Source: Caenorhabditis remanei
Lineage: Eukaryota; Nematoda; Chromadorea; Rhabditida; Rhabditidae
Assembly (NCBI RefSeq): GCF_010183535.1
Contig: NC_071331.1
Span: 17,546,001 to 17,610,000 of the forward strand
Reading direction: 5' to 3'
Length of the DNA: 64,000 nucleotides
Shown here: piece by piece, positions 1-12,548 of the stretch
Layout: each line of letters begins with the position of its first letter
How positions within the stretch are numbered: the first letter of the stretch is position 1
Position numbers and translations under genes: made by a program
Notes under the pieces: generated by a model
What the model saw: the letters and a program-made list of their open reading frames with translations, nothing else
Told to the model about the DNA's origin: nothing
The model's database searches: none

Positions 1-332
1 CTGTTTTCTCATTTCAGTTTTCTAGAATAACGGTCTACTATTTGCATGAGTCATACGAATAGTCATACAGCTCACGAAAAGGCTCAGAGATCTCAGTTGA
101 GAAACTCTTTTCAATTGGATACAATTAGAGAAAGAGACCGAACACAATACACACTCTGTAGATGGAGACATATGCCCCTCCTTCTCTCCGCCGAAGGTCT
201 CTCTCAAAAAAGATGGGCGGAGCGAGACATTGAGATGATACAAAAGTGAGTGAGAGTCGATCGGAAGGGGCCAGTCTTCTGCCTATTTTCTGTTAACAAG
301 TGCCTTCTAGCACACTCGACTCTCAGAACATC
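1..332. other. 5' flank of the SWEET gene, no gene seen
   Basis: No convincing coding exon is visible. The two short ORFs on opposite strands at 22-249 overlap each other and look like chance. The interval probably holds the proximal promoter and 5' leader of the transporter starting at 333. A run ending TTCTAG at 310 could be a trans-splice acceptor about 23 bases before that start. Confidence 0.5.
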
Positions 333-1618
333 ATGTTCGAGATTTTCACTCAAGGATTCTCATTCTTGAATCTTCTTTCTATTCTTGCCTTCTTCACAAC
401 AGTCGGTCTCTTCTTCTGTGGAATGTAAGTTTCTTTTTCATTTCTTTTTTTCTCGTTTTTGAAATTTCATTCATTCAATTTCAGTCCAATATGTCGTCAA
501 ATCTGGAAACGAAAAGACACAAAGGAAATCTCCGGAGCTCCATTCCTTATGGGAGTTGTCGGTGGATGCTGTTGGATGACATACGGATGGTTGAAAAATG
601 ATGGAACTGTGAAATGGGTTACCGGATGTCAAGTGATCCTCTACACTACTTACACAATCTTCTATTGGTGCATGACCAAGAAGAAGCTTTGGATCACATT
701 GAAAGTACTCGGTGTCATCGGAATCTGTACTTCATTGGTTCTGGGAGTTCACTTCTTCGGAATGAAGATCTTCCATCCACTCGGAATCGTCTGCCTTACT
801 CTCAACATCGCTGACTTTGCCGCTCCACTCGGTGGAATCCGAGTCGTCATCCGTCGATGGGCTACCTCAACCCTTCCTCTTCCATTGTGCATTGCCAATT
901 TCCTCGTGTCAACTGAATGGTTCTTGTACGGTCTTCTCAAGAACGACTTCTATCTTATCTTCCCAAATGGAGTCGGCTCACTTCTCGCCTTCATTCAACT
1001 TCTTCTCTTCATCGTTCTCCCAAGAAAACCAGGACAACGTGCTCCCATCGTCAGATTGTGGTTGTGGATTCGTGGAGTTAAAGTTGAAGAGACTAAAGGT
1101 AAGAGATCAGAAATCTTCTTCTTCTTTTTGACTGATAACACCACTTGTTTTGGTGGTCATCATAACCACAACCAGGAAGGGAAGCAACTTGCTTTTCTAA
1201 TCTGAAAATTGATAACAGTCGCCGAAAAAACAATAACAATAACCTCTTTTTTCTTTCAGAAATCGTAGCCGAACTCGGAGAATGTGATGAAAAGAAAATG
1301 AACCGAGCTCAGAGATGGTCTCAAAAGATTAAGATGAACGTGTCGACTGTGGCTGAAGAATTGGAGAATGTGATCTACCAACTCCCAACAAAGGACCAGT
1401 TCGCCTATACTCATAAGATTGGAGACGACGATTCATCGAGTGAGAAGACTGTGGAGACAATCGATGAGAAGAAACCAGTTGTCGCAGTGAATCCAGCTGT
1501 TGAAGCTGTCAAGGATGCAGATTTCGAACGTAAAGTGAGAAATTCATTGAGAGCAGCTCAAGAAGCAAGAGAGTCGGCTCTCCGAAGGACGATCAGTTCT
1601 CCAGATCTCTCTGATTAA
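333..1618 (+). CDS. swt-3: SWEET (MtN3/saliva) sugar transporter
   Basis: Three exons, 333-424, 485-1098 and 1260-1618, give 354 residues in phase. Exon 1 encodes a hydrophobic first helix (about residues 10-30). Exon 2 encodes the rest of the seven-helix SWEET body: repeat 1 with KEISGAPFLMGVVGG and WMTYGWLKND, a linker helix, then repeat 2 with APLGGIRVVIRRW and EWFLYGLLKNDFYLIFPN, followed by a helix near LLLFIVLPRKPG. This paired MtN3 layout is characteristic of SWEETs, which pass mono- and disaccharides across the plasma or inner membranes by facilitated diffusion. Residues after about 230 form a long charged cytoplasmic tail. The paralogue symbol is a synteny guess (C. elegans has several swt genes); the family call is firm. 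The start is the first ATG in the reading frame and opens the first helix. Confidence 0.9.
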
Positions 1619-3583
1619 ACTTCCAATTCTCTAACTCTCTCATCTCATTTTCTCACTTCCCGATTCGATTCTCATCTCAACTGCTTTACATTCAAATCTC
1701 ACTTGACAGTTCTAACTTCAGAACTCATCATTTCCCCCTGCTTTTTCTGTTTTTCTAACCATTTTCATGTTATTTTTGACCCGCTTGACCCGCCTTTATT
1801 TGAGGTGATATGACCAGTTCTTTTCCATTTTCTTTGTGTGCAATGACCCCAACATTTCTTCATGTTGATCGCTTCTCTATGACTATTCCATTCACTTTTT
1901 GAATGGTATAATTCGACTCGAAACGGGTGCCGTTTTTCTGAATTCTCATAAAGTTTTAAAAATTGAAAATTGTCTTTGTTTATTTGCTGAAACTATACGA
2001 AATTGGAAAAAGAAAAGGAAACATAAAAATCACCTAAACAGAAATTTGCATTGATAACATGGAATCATTAACTTCTGAATTTTGTACGGAAATCAACTAT
2101 CATGGTTTGTAGGCGTACTTTGCAGGTGTCGACGAAGTTGGTTCACAGAAAGCAAATGAGATCAGATCGGTTCAAAAATCGTGTTGATCGGAGGGGTTTG
2201 TTAAGAGATGAAATCACTTTTTGGGGAGGATTTGAAGCAAGTTTTTATAGAATTGGATACCGGGAATAGAACTGGGACAAGTGTTACCATTTCGTTTATC
2301 AACTCGTATCTGAACATCAATTATAGTAGAATTATCTCCAACTTTGGCGATTCCTGATCGAATCACCTGCATCTTTTTTCAGTTTCAACCAATTCTGTCA
2401 CGGCCGGCCGCGGCTTTCAAAACCGCCGAGGCCACGGATTAACCAAATGGGCCGAATTTTCGAACATGGCTGTGATATAAAATTGCCCCACGGCTTTTTT
2501 GACAGCCTTGGTTTCAACTACAATATTCTAACTTATTTCAGCTCTTTTGGTTGAATCATATGGTTCTAGTTCTTACCGATTTCAATACGGACTGTTTTGA
2601 AACAGTACCAACCAAACCATTCCAGATATCTTGAAAATTCTAAACTCTGAAAAAAAAGCAAGTCTTTTCTCAAATCTACAGTATGAATTCTTTTGACGAG
2701 CAATTATCAGTTTTCTAGTATCCACTAATGAAACGGCTGGCGTTCCTTCGAAGCGTCCAAAACGATCATCCACTTGATATCATCTGATTTCCTATTCATC
2801 ACACCGCTGGAATTCCTCCGTTTCTCATCTTTAAACTTTGTAGACTACTCTCATATCTTATTTGTTTATCCATTTCAGAGATCCACCCAACAAAATAACA
2901 AAATGAGTCATCTCTTGAGAACTATCCCACCAAAATCTCAAGAAAACATTTATTTTTGGGATAAATTCTACTCAAAATATGACGATTTCTCTTCAATTGA
3001 CGAAGAAAGAGATTATTATTGACACGTTTCATCCAAAATGTCAAAATTGAAATTTTTTGAAATTTTAAGAAAAACCGGTTAACGGATGAAACAAATTGTG
3101 AACGGAAATAGTCTTTTTCCTACTTTTTATTTATCAAAAAATCGAAAAATTGGAAGTGATTTTGCTGAAAAAGAGACAGAAAACATGTGAATCGTTGAAC
3201 TTTTTGTCTGAAACAGAATCGTTACGTCGCCTTCTTTTTTCTCATTTTTTAATCTTTCTGATTTCTAATCCAAATGTTTTTTGACATAATGATTGTGCTC
3301 ATCGTGACAGTCTGTGATTACCTTGCTCCCCTAAAGACGACAAAACAAACCATAGAACAGTTTATTATTTCACACGAACGGACAAACGAATACTGCAAAA
3401 AAACGAAACGAAGAAGGAAGTATTTAGTAGTAAGAGGTTAAAATAAAAACACTAATCGATCACAGCAATTGAAAAAAAAATCTGTAAAAGGCTGGAAAGG
3501 GGTGAAAAAGCAATGAGGAATTAATCGAGTTGAATATAATTATAGTGGACGTTAATATAACGTATAATTTCGTTTGGAACTAC
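1619..3583. other. Intergenic stretch with repeats and the 3' end of the 6PGDH gene
   Basis: Downstream of the transporter. A GC-rich patch near 2400-2510 (CGGCCGGCCGCGGC, then CCGCCGAGGCCACGG) looks like part of a dispersed repeat. Short ORFs occur at 2102-2269 (+), 2582-2773 (-) and 2903-3022 (+), and none matches a family I know. TTTATT at 3361-3366 is an AATAAA signal on the - strand, 218 bases past the 6PGDH stop. Confidence 0.45.
2903..3022 (+). CDS. Possible small ORF of 39 codons, unrecognised
   Basis: An ORF starts MSHLLRTIPPKSQENIYFW and ends DEERDYY. It is preceded by a good splice or trans-splice acceptor (CATTTCAG ending at 2878) and a favourable AACAAAATG start context. The product is short, charged and rich in Tyr and Ser, with no signal peptide or membrane segment. 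An upstream ORF at 2102-2269 (basic, ending GYRE) might be an earlier exon or a separate remnant, but I could not join them with convincing splice sites. It could be a tiny trans-spliced gene, the last exon of a gene I cannot trace, or chance. Confidence 0.25.
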   Translation: MSHLLRTIPPKSQENIYFWDKFYSKYDDFSSIDEERDYY

Positions 3584-6500
3584 TTATGCATTGTATGTGT
3601 TAGATGTAACACGTCCTCCGTGTCCGGTCCAGTTGGTGTGAACCCAGGTTCCCGGTTGGCCGAGAAGTTCGTAGGTGTGAGCTCCGAAGTAGTCTCTTTG
3701 AGCTTGGAGCAAATTAGCTGGGACGACCTGGAAAAGGAAAAGAATGTCTGTGTTTTCATGAAACATGTTTTGTTAATCAGTCTGATAGTTTACTTGGCAG
3801 CCAGCCAATGCCGGTCAAGTTCGGCAAACTGTGTGGGCATGAATTCACGTGTGATAATTAAAAACATGATGAGAGAATCACAGAACGAATCCTTTTTTGA
3901 ATAGTGAAATTCACGTGTACCCATCTCTCCTTCGTTTTTTACACTTTAACTGATGAATTACAGTGCAAAATAAACATGAAACGACGCGGAGATCGTGACG
4001 GTTTCATTTACCTCACTGGTGTATCCGTCATAGAAAGAGAGTGCCGATGAGAAGGCTGGAACTGGAATTCCGAGACGAACGGCTGAGCAGACGACGACGC
4101 GCCACGAGTCCTGAACAAGATTTATGATGTTCCGATTTATAGAACAGATAGGATTGACGTCAGTCTGTGTTCTGACTTATGATAAAAATTTGATTTTTTT
4201 TTTCGAATAAATTTTGTTCCTGTTAGTGTCAAAATATTACAGTTGATACATGTGAAAAAATAAAGTTAAGTCAAATTTTGACCTCCACGGAATGCGGAAT
4301 TCAATATCTCCTTCCGTTTCATCACAATTTGTACTAGCCACTACGGTTCCAAGTTGATAACAAACCTGCGCTTCTGCGATGGCCTTGGTGAAGAATTCAT
4401 CGAGAAGAAGGTTGGAAAGTTGCTTGTTGTTATCAAAAGCACGTTTGATTTCTCCGAGGAATCTGTTAAATTTTCGTTAACTTCTGGTTGATATCTCTGA
4501 ATTGTTACCTGGAACGGATGATACATCCTCCTCTCCACATCAAAGCAATCGCTCCGAAGTTCAAATCCCATTTGAGTTGTTTCGAAGCCTCGGCGAGAAG
4601 CATGAATCCTTGAGCGTAACTCACAATCTTCGAGGCATAAAGAGCCTTGCTGATTTGCTTGATGAAAATTCTCTTGTCCTGAACAACAGTATCTGGGGAC
4701 ACTTGAGGACGTGGTAGTTGTTTGGAAGCAAGAACACGCTCGTTCTTCAATGCAGATAAACATCTGGCGAAGACGGCTTCTCCTGAAAATGAAATTTTTG
4801 ATTAATGAATTATTGATTGATTTAAAACCGATAAGAGTAACTGGGAGTCCGTATTCAAGAGCAGCGAAACAAGTCCACTTTCCAGTTCCCTTTTGTCCAG
4901 CGGAATCACGAATCTTCGGCACGATTGGCTCTCCCTTCTCATCGCGATATTTCAGAATGTTGGCGGTGATTTCGATAAGGAAAGATTCCAATTCTCCCTT
5001 ATTCCAGTCGTCAAGAACTTCAGCCATCTGGTCATGATTCAACTCGACGGCCTTGTTCAAAAGATGATAGGCTTCAGCGATGAGTTGCATGTCTCCGTAT
5101 TCGATTCCATTATGAACCATCTTGACGAAATGTCCGGATCCAGCATTTCCAACCCAATCACAGCATGGTTCTCCGTTTGATTTGGCAGATATCTTCTGGA
5201 AGATATCCTTGAGATGTGGCCATGCGGCTGGGTTTCCTCCTGGCATGAGAGATGGTCCATATCGGGCTCCTGGAAAAATGTTTCATTTTGAAATTTGAAT
5301 AAATTAAATTTGAACAACAAGAAATCTAATTGTTGTCGAGAGCACCGTCATTTTGTATCCTCCCACCTACAATAATAATTCAAATGTTCCGAAGATGTCT
5401 ACTTCGAATACATTTTCTAAATCTTGCCACTTCTTTCTTTGCCTTCCCTATACAATTTTGCAGATACTACAATTTTCGCTTCATTCTGACAGAGCTTGTA
5501 TCCAATCTCCATCGACGTCGTTTCCTCCCAAAAAAAAACGAAAACCAGGAAATTGCTATTCCCTTTACGTTATCTAGTTTTTTTGTTCTTCTAATTATGC
5601 GCCAAGGAGTGGGCGAGAAGCAGCAAGCACATACACATCTCACAGAGAGCCGACAAAAAAGCCGTCTTCTCTTCTCCCAATTTCCGTTGCTTTTTCTAAT
5701 CAACGTACGTATCAGCGGCGGTGAGGAGAAGGAGAAGAAGAAGAAGAAGAAGAAGAAGAAGACGAAGAGGCGACGGAGGATAGGGAATTGGCTCTATGTC
5801 TCCTAAAATGGGCTCGTAGAGCACACAAGTAGTAGGAGTTGAGTAGTCTCGGTTACTTTTTCAAAGTCTTTCTTCACAGACAGTTGTCAGAAAAAACATG
5901 GCAATTCTACAGTAGTTTGGAATGACAAAGATTAAAACCATAAATGTCTATTGCCAACAACTCGTTCCTATGACAATTCCATCCTAATCCGGTAAGTGCT
6001 TCCTCTTGTCATTCTTTTCTCGTCATTTTGCCATTGGAATATTCACTTCTTCTTTTTCTGCCAAAGGTTTCTGTGTCCTTTTCTTTTTCTTCTCATTTCT
6101 GACAACGAAAATCTCCCATTCCTTCTCGTACATTTTCTCCAGATGTCTTCCTCTCGGGATTCACGACAACCACAACGATAAAACATCCTCAACGTTTTTG
6201 TCGATAAACGCTTAGAAAGAAACGGAGGAAAGGAGCCAAGGGAAAATAAGTTCTCATTTTGTTTCTTCTGATTGGAGGAGAACCTCTATTCGCTTGGAGC
6301 AAGATGATGCGAAAACTGTTCTATCGAAGTTATACTTTTGGTGAGTGTTTGAAATTTTCAGATATCTTTCAAATACGTCTGAAATTCAAAGGGAAGCAGG
6401 TGAGTTTCTAGTTATTCTTTCTGATATCATGTTGGTCATTTTGTACAAAAAGAACAATGAAGCTCTATAGGAAGCAAAACCCAAACGTCGAAAGGGCACA

Positions 6501-9500
6501 AGCTTTCAAACGAAAATTACTAATTCATTCGATCTCTCGGTCTCTTCTTTTCCATAAATTCTTTCAAATATTCGTGGCTGTCATGTATCGATGCTCTTTT
6601 CAAATCAATTAGCATATCTCTTCTCCTATTCAATCATGCATTCATCGGTATCCCATGACATTTTTTTCTCGCCCTCCTTTTTTCTCATATTTTGTGGCCA
6701 CATTTCTTTTGATTTGATTCCGCCTTTCACTCTCTCTACTTCTCCCAGACAAGCATTCTCAAATTTGGAGTCAACCACAAAAATTGTCTGGAAATGTTTA
6801 TATTCAAATGGTCTACGTCCTATTCCAATTTCCGTGAGTTTTAAAAGTGAGAAACATGAAGAGGAGATTGTAATTATAACGTTGGACATGATGATTTTCA
6901 ATATTCCCAGATGTTTTTTTTCCTAAAAAAAAACAAAAAAAGCCACTTGAAGAAGGGAATAGAAGTAGGAACATGCCATCTCTATTCAAGAATTCAAGTG
7001 TTCTCCGTGTCGAATGAAGTCGGTGCCCCCCTAGCAACACAAAGTGTGTGTTTCCAACTTCAGAATTCTTTACGAAAGACCAATTCACCTTCTTCTACTT
7101 CTTCTCTCACGTCCGTTTCTCTCTATCCCTGCGTTTCTTTTCTCTTCTTTTCATCTGTTTCCTTCTCTCTGCACTTGTTCCCATTTCTCTTTGCACATTG
7201 AAATCTACATAACATTATATAACATTCAACACCCGCAAGCACCCCCACCGGGGTCGGCGGCTATTAAACTTGTTCATTTTATCACCGACGAACAAGAAAA
7301 GCTGTGGTTTTTTTTTTACAAAAGTACAGCGGTTATTTTCTTTCTCGAAGCCCTCTATCTCTTCGTCCAGAGGCAGTGACGAGAGCGCCCACGGTCTTTG
7401 CCTGTCGTCGCTTGGCGCCCGCCATTCGTTGTTTCTGTTCCTTCTGTCCACTTTCTCTTTTTTCCTCTCGAAAGTAGAAAAACAAGAAATTCCAATAACT
7501 TAGTCACCCCTCGAAACCTTTCTATTCTCTGGGCGTCACCATTCAGAACAAGAAGGAAAATGGGTAAGCATTGCTTCAAACTTGACACTTTATTGTCAGA
7601 CTCCCTTCAAAATTTCTCTAAATTCAGATGCCAACTCTCCATCGGTATCCTCTACGTCATCTTCATCTTCAACAGTAACTACACCAGTTCAATCACAGGC
7701 TTCAACTGAATCTACACAGGAGACGTCACACTCTGGAAGCCGTCATCCAGCATCGCTTCGCTCTTCTTCTCAACCTGCCACGTTGCGTAATGCCGCATGT
7801 AAGCAGCCCTAATCCCTCTGCTTCACATAATCCTATTGTTCATTGCCCCCAATTGGAAATTCATTCCTTTTATTTCAGTCAACGAGATCAGCGACGGCAC
7901 TTGGACATACTGCATTGACACACCGAACCCTGCGTAAGTGCCACTTATACTTTCAATTCGTTCTTTTTCCCTCTTTCAAGCCGAATGAGTTTTAGACCAT
8001 CTGTAAAAGGATTCGGAAATGTCCCAATTGCCAGCTACGAGGAAATTGAAGCAATGGGAGACAGAAAACTGAAAGTTTGTACAGTGACTTGGAATATCAA
8101 CGAGAAAGGAGCGAAAGTCTTGAATCATCTCGCACAGAAAATAAGAGACAGAAACGACGAAATAGATAGTGACATATTCTTCATATCGCTTCAAGAAATT
8201 CCAACAACAGCACCGTTAGTTGAAAACGTTGGAAGACAACAGTAAATTCTGTTTTTGTTTCAGAACGTTTCACGAGGATGCTCGCAGAATTTTGGAGCCA
8301 CTTCTTCATGGACATCGTCTCTATCTGTCTCACAGAGCTTGGAGTCAAATGGTCATTGTCTTCATACGACATAAACACATCCGATATGCGATTCGTAAGC
8401 GTTCTGACAACTCCAATAGTTCAATAACACTAATTTTCAGAGCCTCAACCGTTATTCATTCCATCTGGAACCGTGGCAAAACCAGTGAGAACGAAAGGTG
8501 CGATCGGAGTGTGTCTTCGGTTATATCAGAGATTTATTGTGCTCATCGGATGCCATTTGTCTCGTGAGTTTCTCGAAAACATAAAGAAAGAAGCAACGAA
8601 ACATCCTCCTACACAAATGCTCAAATTCCATTCTCTTTTCAGACGCCACACCTCAACTTCGTGTCCAAGACTACACTAAAATAGTCAGAGAACTCTGTTT
8701 CACTCAGCTCGCCAAGTTTCATGGTACTCAAAAAGGCCATATTTTCGCCTCTGACGTAAGCAACCACTTCCGATACTTGAGCCTCTTCTTCAAAAACTTT
8801 TTTTATTCCATTTCTTTTTATTCAGGTGGTTATTTGGACTGGAGACTTGAATTTCCGGGTTACTGCAGAGAATAGTGTCAACTGGAATGATGTAGATAAA
8901 CTACGAGAAAAAGATTACGACGATGTTCTGGAGACTGAAGAATTGGCAAATCACAAATCGAAGGAAGCAGCATTTTCGAAGTTCAACGAACCTCCACTAC
9001 GATTCCCACCAACTCACAAATACGAACCGGATACTGATATTTATGTGCCGAAAAGAATTCCATCGTTTACGGTAAACATTTTTCAGAAGAAAAAGTCAAA
9101 CTGGAATTTTTATAGGATCGAGTTTTGTACTGGATGAAAAACTCTGAATGGTTGCAACCAATCAAATACGATTGTATGCGTGGAGCATCTCCATCGGATC
9201 ATAAAGCAGTTTTTGCCACCTTTTGGTTAGTTCTACGGCGAGGAAATACTGGATTCAAATTCAAAACTATTTCAGGCTAACAGTAATCAACAAGCCAGTT
9301 CCAGAGCGCTATCGAACTCAAAAGTCCCTTGAAAACGGAAATTCAACTAAAGATTCTCAAAAATCTCTCGACAGCGGAAATTCTAGTGACAAATAGAAGT
9401 ATTATTGTTCATTTTTGCATTTTTTCTCGTAATAATCTTCCGAGTTTTTCAAATCCAAATCCCAGTCAGTCTCATCCCAATGAAGTATTTTTTAATTCAA

Positions 9501-10014
9501 AACTAACCTTCTTCTCCTCCGGAAACTCCACATCCAACGAATAGAATTCCCTTGTTTGCGAGCTGTTCGGCGCGTCTCTGAAAACAAAAATTGTTGGTTT
9601 AAACAGGAAATAAATAAGAAAAATCAACAGTATCACTGTTTAGTAAATAGTTTAGATAACAAACTGAACAAAGAAAAAACCCACGTTCGAATCGGTATAC
9701 TCGGAATTTCCTCCATCTATGATGATGTCTCCCTCTTCGAGATGAGGAACGATTTGATCGATCATCATATCGACAGGAGTTCCAGCTTTGATGAGCATCA
9801 TCACACGACGAGGTCTCTTCAACTTCTTGCACATCTCCTCAATCGAATGAGCTCCAATGATTTTTGTTCCTTTTGCTTCATTGGCAAGGAAATCATCGAC
9901 GACTTTGACGGTTCTGTTGAAGGCACAGACGGTGAAGCCGTGGTCGTTCATGTTCAGAATTAGATTCTGACCCATGACGGCCAATCCGATGACGGCGATA
10001 TCAGCTTCGGCCAT
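3584..10014 (-). CDS. T25B9.9 ortholog: 6-phosphogluconate dehydrogenase, decarboxylating
   Basis: Seven exons: 10014-9685, 9577-9508, 5269-4829, 4782-4509, 4462-4366, 4110-4012 and 3727-3584, giving 484 residues, the normal family length. The enzyme oxidises 6-phosphogluconate to ribulose 5-phosphate plus CO2 with NADP+, the third step of the oxidative pentose phosphate pathway in the cytosol. The N-terminus has the Rossmann loop [18 protein letters not shown] and [12 protein letters not shown]. Exons 2-3 carry the signature [21 protein letters not shown]. Catalytic and substrate residues lie in [21 protein letters not shown] and KGTGKWT. The C-terminus has [12 protein letters not shown] and the active-site tail around HTNWTGHG. 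Intron 2 (9507-5270) is about 4.2 kb and contains a complete gene on the other strand, while the remaining introns are short. The AATAAA signal is at 3366-3361. Confidence 0.95.
5270..7559. other. Part of 6PGDH intron 2 upstream of the nested gene
   Basis: No coding exon is supported. The stretch is pyrimidine-rich on the + strand, which creates several long but low-complexity ORFs (for example 5330-5806). It carries a GAA microsatellite at about 5724-5762 and probably the promoter of the nested phosphatase gene. The acceptor CACCATTCAG at 7537-7546 followed by a short leader suggests an SL1 trans-splice site just before that start codon. Confidence 0.5.
5724..5762. repeat. GAA/AAG microsatellite
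   Basis: About twelve near-perfect GAA/AAG units in a row within intron 2 of the 6PGDH gene. Purine tracts of this type recur across the window (near 21377 and 22374) but this is the longest. Confidence 0.9.
7560..9396 (+). CDS. inpp-1: Type II inositol polyphosphate 5-phosphatase, nested gene
   Basis: Ten exons: 7560-7563, 7628-7798, 7879-7933, 7981-8214, 8264-8394, 8441-8563, 8643-8755, 8826-9071, 9116-9225 and 9276-9396, giving 435 residues. Exon 1 contributes only the ATG and one base. Residues up to about 60 are a Ser/Thr-rich disordered tail. The catalytic domain follows in normal order: VTWNINEKG (metal site), [16 protein letters not shown] (motif I), RIPSFTDRVLYW (motif II) and [12 protein letters not shown]. 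It hydrolyses the 5-phosphate of phosphoinositides and/or soluble inositol phosphates. No transmembrane segment or CAAX end is visible; the C-terminus is Ser/Asn/Lys-rich. The whole gene lies inside intron 2 of 6-phosphogluconate dehydrogenase on the opposite strand, stopping 112 bases from host exon 2. The symbol rests on my memory of C. elegans T25B9.10. Confidence 0.92.
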
Positions 10015-12548
10015 TTTTCTGAAAAAAAAAGTGAAATTTAGGAAGAGAACTGAGTCAGAATGAACGAAAAACGTAGAATTGATATAAACAATCGGAAAAT
10101 TCTAGAAATTTGATCGATTCGACACAATTTTTGTTCGTAGCGTCGTAGCCCAACGAAACATACTCTTGAAAATCGACTACGATGAGATGAGAGAGGAAAA
10201 TGAGAAAATTCTTGGAAATGACAGATTTGCATCACTTTTTGCACTTTCATCGTTTCAATGACTAGAATTTTACGGAAAATAAAAAGGTGAGAAAAGCGTT
10301 GGGAGTTGCCTTTTCTCCTGCGGCGACCCTTTTTCTTTTTTGGACAAACAAATCACTGTCATCATTTATATTTTGTGGCCTACTCCGTCTCGCCCCAGAC
10401 TTATTTATATATTGGACAGAGGTAGAGTGCTTTTTGTTCTGTTTATAGGTCGTATTATATACATAATACCGATAATTAGCCACCGTTAGGCGAACTGGTT
10501 TGAAAGAAAGAGAACATTGGAAAGTGCATTGAAGAAAAAAGATGAGGAGATGAAGAGACTTTTGCAAGAATTTGTAGGCGACACTTGGAGTTTTTCGGAG
10601 AATGAACGATCTTATCTCTCGGTTTTACAGGTCGATCAGTAGATTGCAAATCTACGCTGACCGATATGAAAGGTTATCCTGGCTCAGGGATCAAAAATCA
10701 GTAACAAAAAGTGAGTTTTCCATTCAGTCAAGACGAACAAAAAACAAAAGAAAGACGAGTGGTCTTTGGCATTGAATTACTTTTTCCGTACTCTTGTTAC
10801 CTCTAGGCTGCGACGCAAACATGTTTTAGGAAGAGAAGGTGAGAACATTTTGTCAGCCTTTTTTCAAAGAAACGATGACAATTCGAGGTTCAAAGAAAAC
10901 AGAAATTGCACTCAGTCAGCGTTGAGGTATTTTGTTAAATTTGAGTGGGTTTGGAATTCAAACAGCAGATTTTAAATTTAAATTTAAAGTAGTTATTTTA
11001 ATGTTAACGGGAAGAAAAATCGAATTATCTTGTTAATTTTTGGTAATTTATGGGCGGACATCCGCTGTCGGAAAGGCGTAGGTGGAAAACGGACAAAGAA
11101 AGAATTGACTAATATCGAACAAAAAGCAGAACACCTCACAATTACGAAATCTCTTTGCTTTTCTGGGAAAATGACTATGAACTGAAAAAATATGGGCGAA
11201 AATTAGGAGAAGTGAGAAATAAAACCATGAAACAAAAGGGTTTTTGAAGAAAATATCTCTATTTTCCGATGAAGAAAAAGGGAAAAAGAAAATGCAAGAG
11301 AAATATACAAGACGACGGCCACCGGATTTCTCGGTCGCCTCAGGACTCGAAGAAAAGTTTTGCGGCATGCGCCCTTCTGACAGTAGTTGAACTGAGAATT
11401 TCAGATTTATATAATTTATTCTAGGTGAGTTTCTGCAAGTTTAGTTGAGAAAAATTACAGATATGTTTAGTTTCAATGAAAACCATTTTCCAGACAGACA
11501 CTTTCAACCCAAACAGAGAGAAAGCGCTGAATGAAATTCGCAAACGCTATGCGCTTTTAATACAGTAGTCGGCATGCTTTTTGGCTTTTCTTTTTCTGCT
11601 TCACGAAATTTTACGAGCTGTTTTGTAGAGGCCGAGTTCCAATTTTTGATTTAAAGATTTTATATTAAAGTTCTTGCTTTCTATATTTAGAATTCTAGTT
11701 AGTTTTGGAAATTCTAGAGCAAAATACTCTGAAAGTTAAAAAGAAAGCAAGTTCTGAAATTTTACTCTTTTCTCGATAAAATAAGCGAAACTATTCTCGA
11801 AGAATCTCTGATAATTTATAAATTTAACACCATGAATCCGAACATGCCATGAAACGAGAAAAAGAAGGTGATACAAACGAATCGTGCCACCTTTTCTTAT
11901 CAATGGACAAAGTTGCAAACACCACAAAAAATAAAACGAAAAACACATTTGAACAGAGAATTGAATCGAAAAGACTGGGCGGGCGCACACAAAACGTTCA
12001 ATATTCCTCCTCTCCGTCTTTTTTCTCTTCTGCTTTTTCTTCTTTCTTCGCAACTTCGGTTTTCATTGACTTCTGATCCGTCGAAATGCATTTGAATATA
12101 CTGTTCCAGTGATTCTGAAGACGTTTTAATACTCAGCAGACCACTAATTCAACTGGATTACCATTGCGAATGTTCGATTACAAAATGGATCCTTTTTATG
12201 GCAATTGCACTTTTCTTTCTCCTGAAATATAAAAAATAGAGGGTTCAAAGTTCAGTTCTCTCTCATACTTTTACTTGATTATGACATTTCTCGATAGTCT
12301 GCAAGCTTGGTTCTCGCTGCAAAATTGATAAAAGTTGAGAAAAAACTAAACTTTATTGATAAATTCCTCACATATCCCGACGAGAAAATGTTTCCAATCA
12401 TGATGAAAATGATGAAGAAGATATTGGAAAATATACTGGTTTTCATATTGGAAAATAAAAAAAAAAGAACTGAACGATGTGTTATTGATGATTGAAAAAA
12501 ATGTATCGTTTGGAGTAGAGAGAGGGACACACAAATCTTTCCGATCTG
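10015..12548. other. Intergenic region between 6PGDH and the small secreted gene
   Basis: No coding gene is supported. The stretch is the likely 5' regulatory region of 6PGDH, whose acceptor-like TTTTTTTTCAG (10029-10019 on the - strand) lies just before the start. ORFs of 60-105 codons at 10262-10567, 11048-11368 and 11736-12053 are low-complexity Lys/Phe/Ser runs. Around 10630-10665 a hairpin mimics a tRNA anticodon arm (see rejected items). A possible extra exon of the upstream small gene could lie at 12340-12450, but no clean splice sites support it. Confidence 0.45.

Noticed and set aside
5330..5806. 158-codon ORF on + in the 6PGDH intron
   Set aside because: It runs through a pyrimidine-rich tract and a GAA microsatellite, with poly-Lys and no domain.
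10625..10670. tRNA-like arm with a TTGCAAA loop (Cys anticodon position)
   Set aside because: Only a seven-base stem and loop are present; there is no D arm, T arm (GGTTCRA) or acceptor stem.
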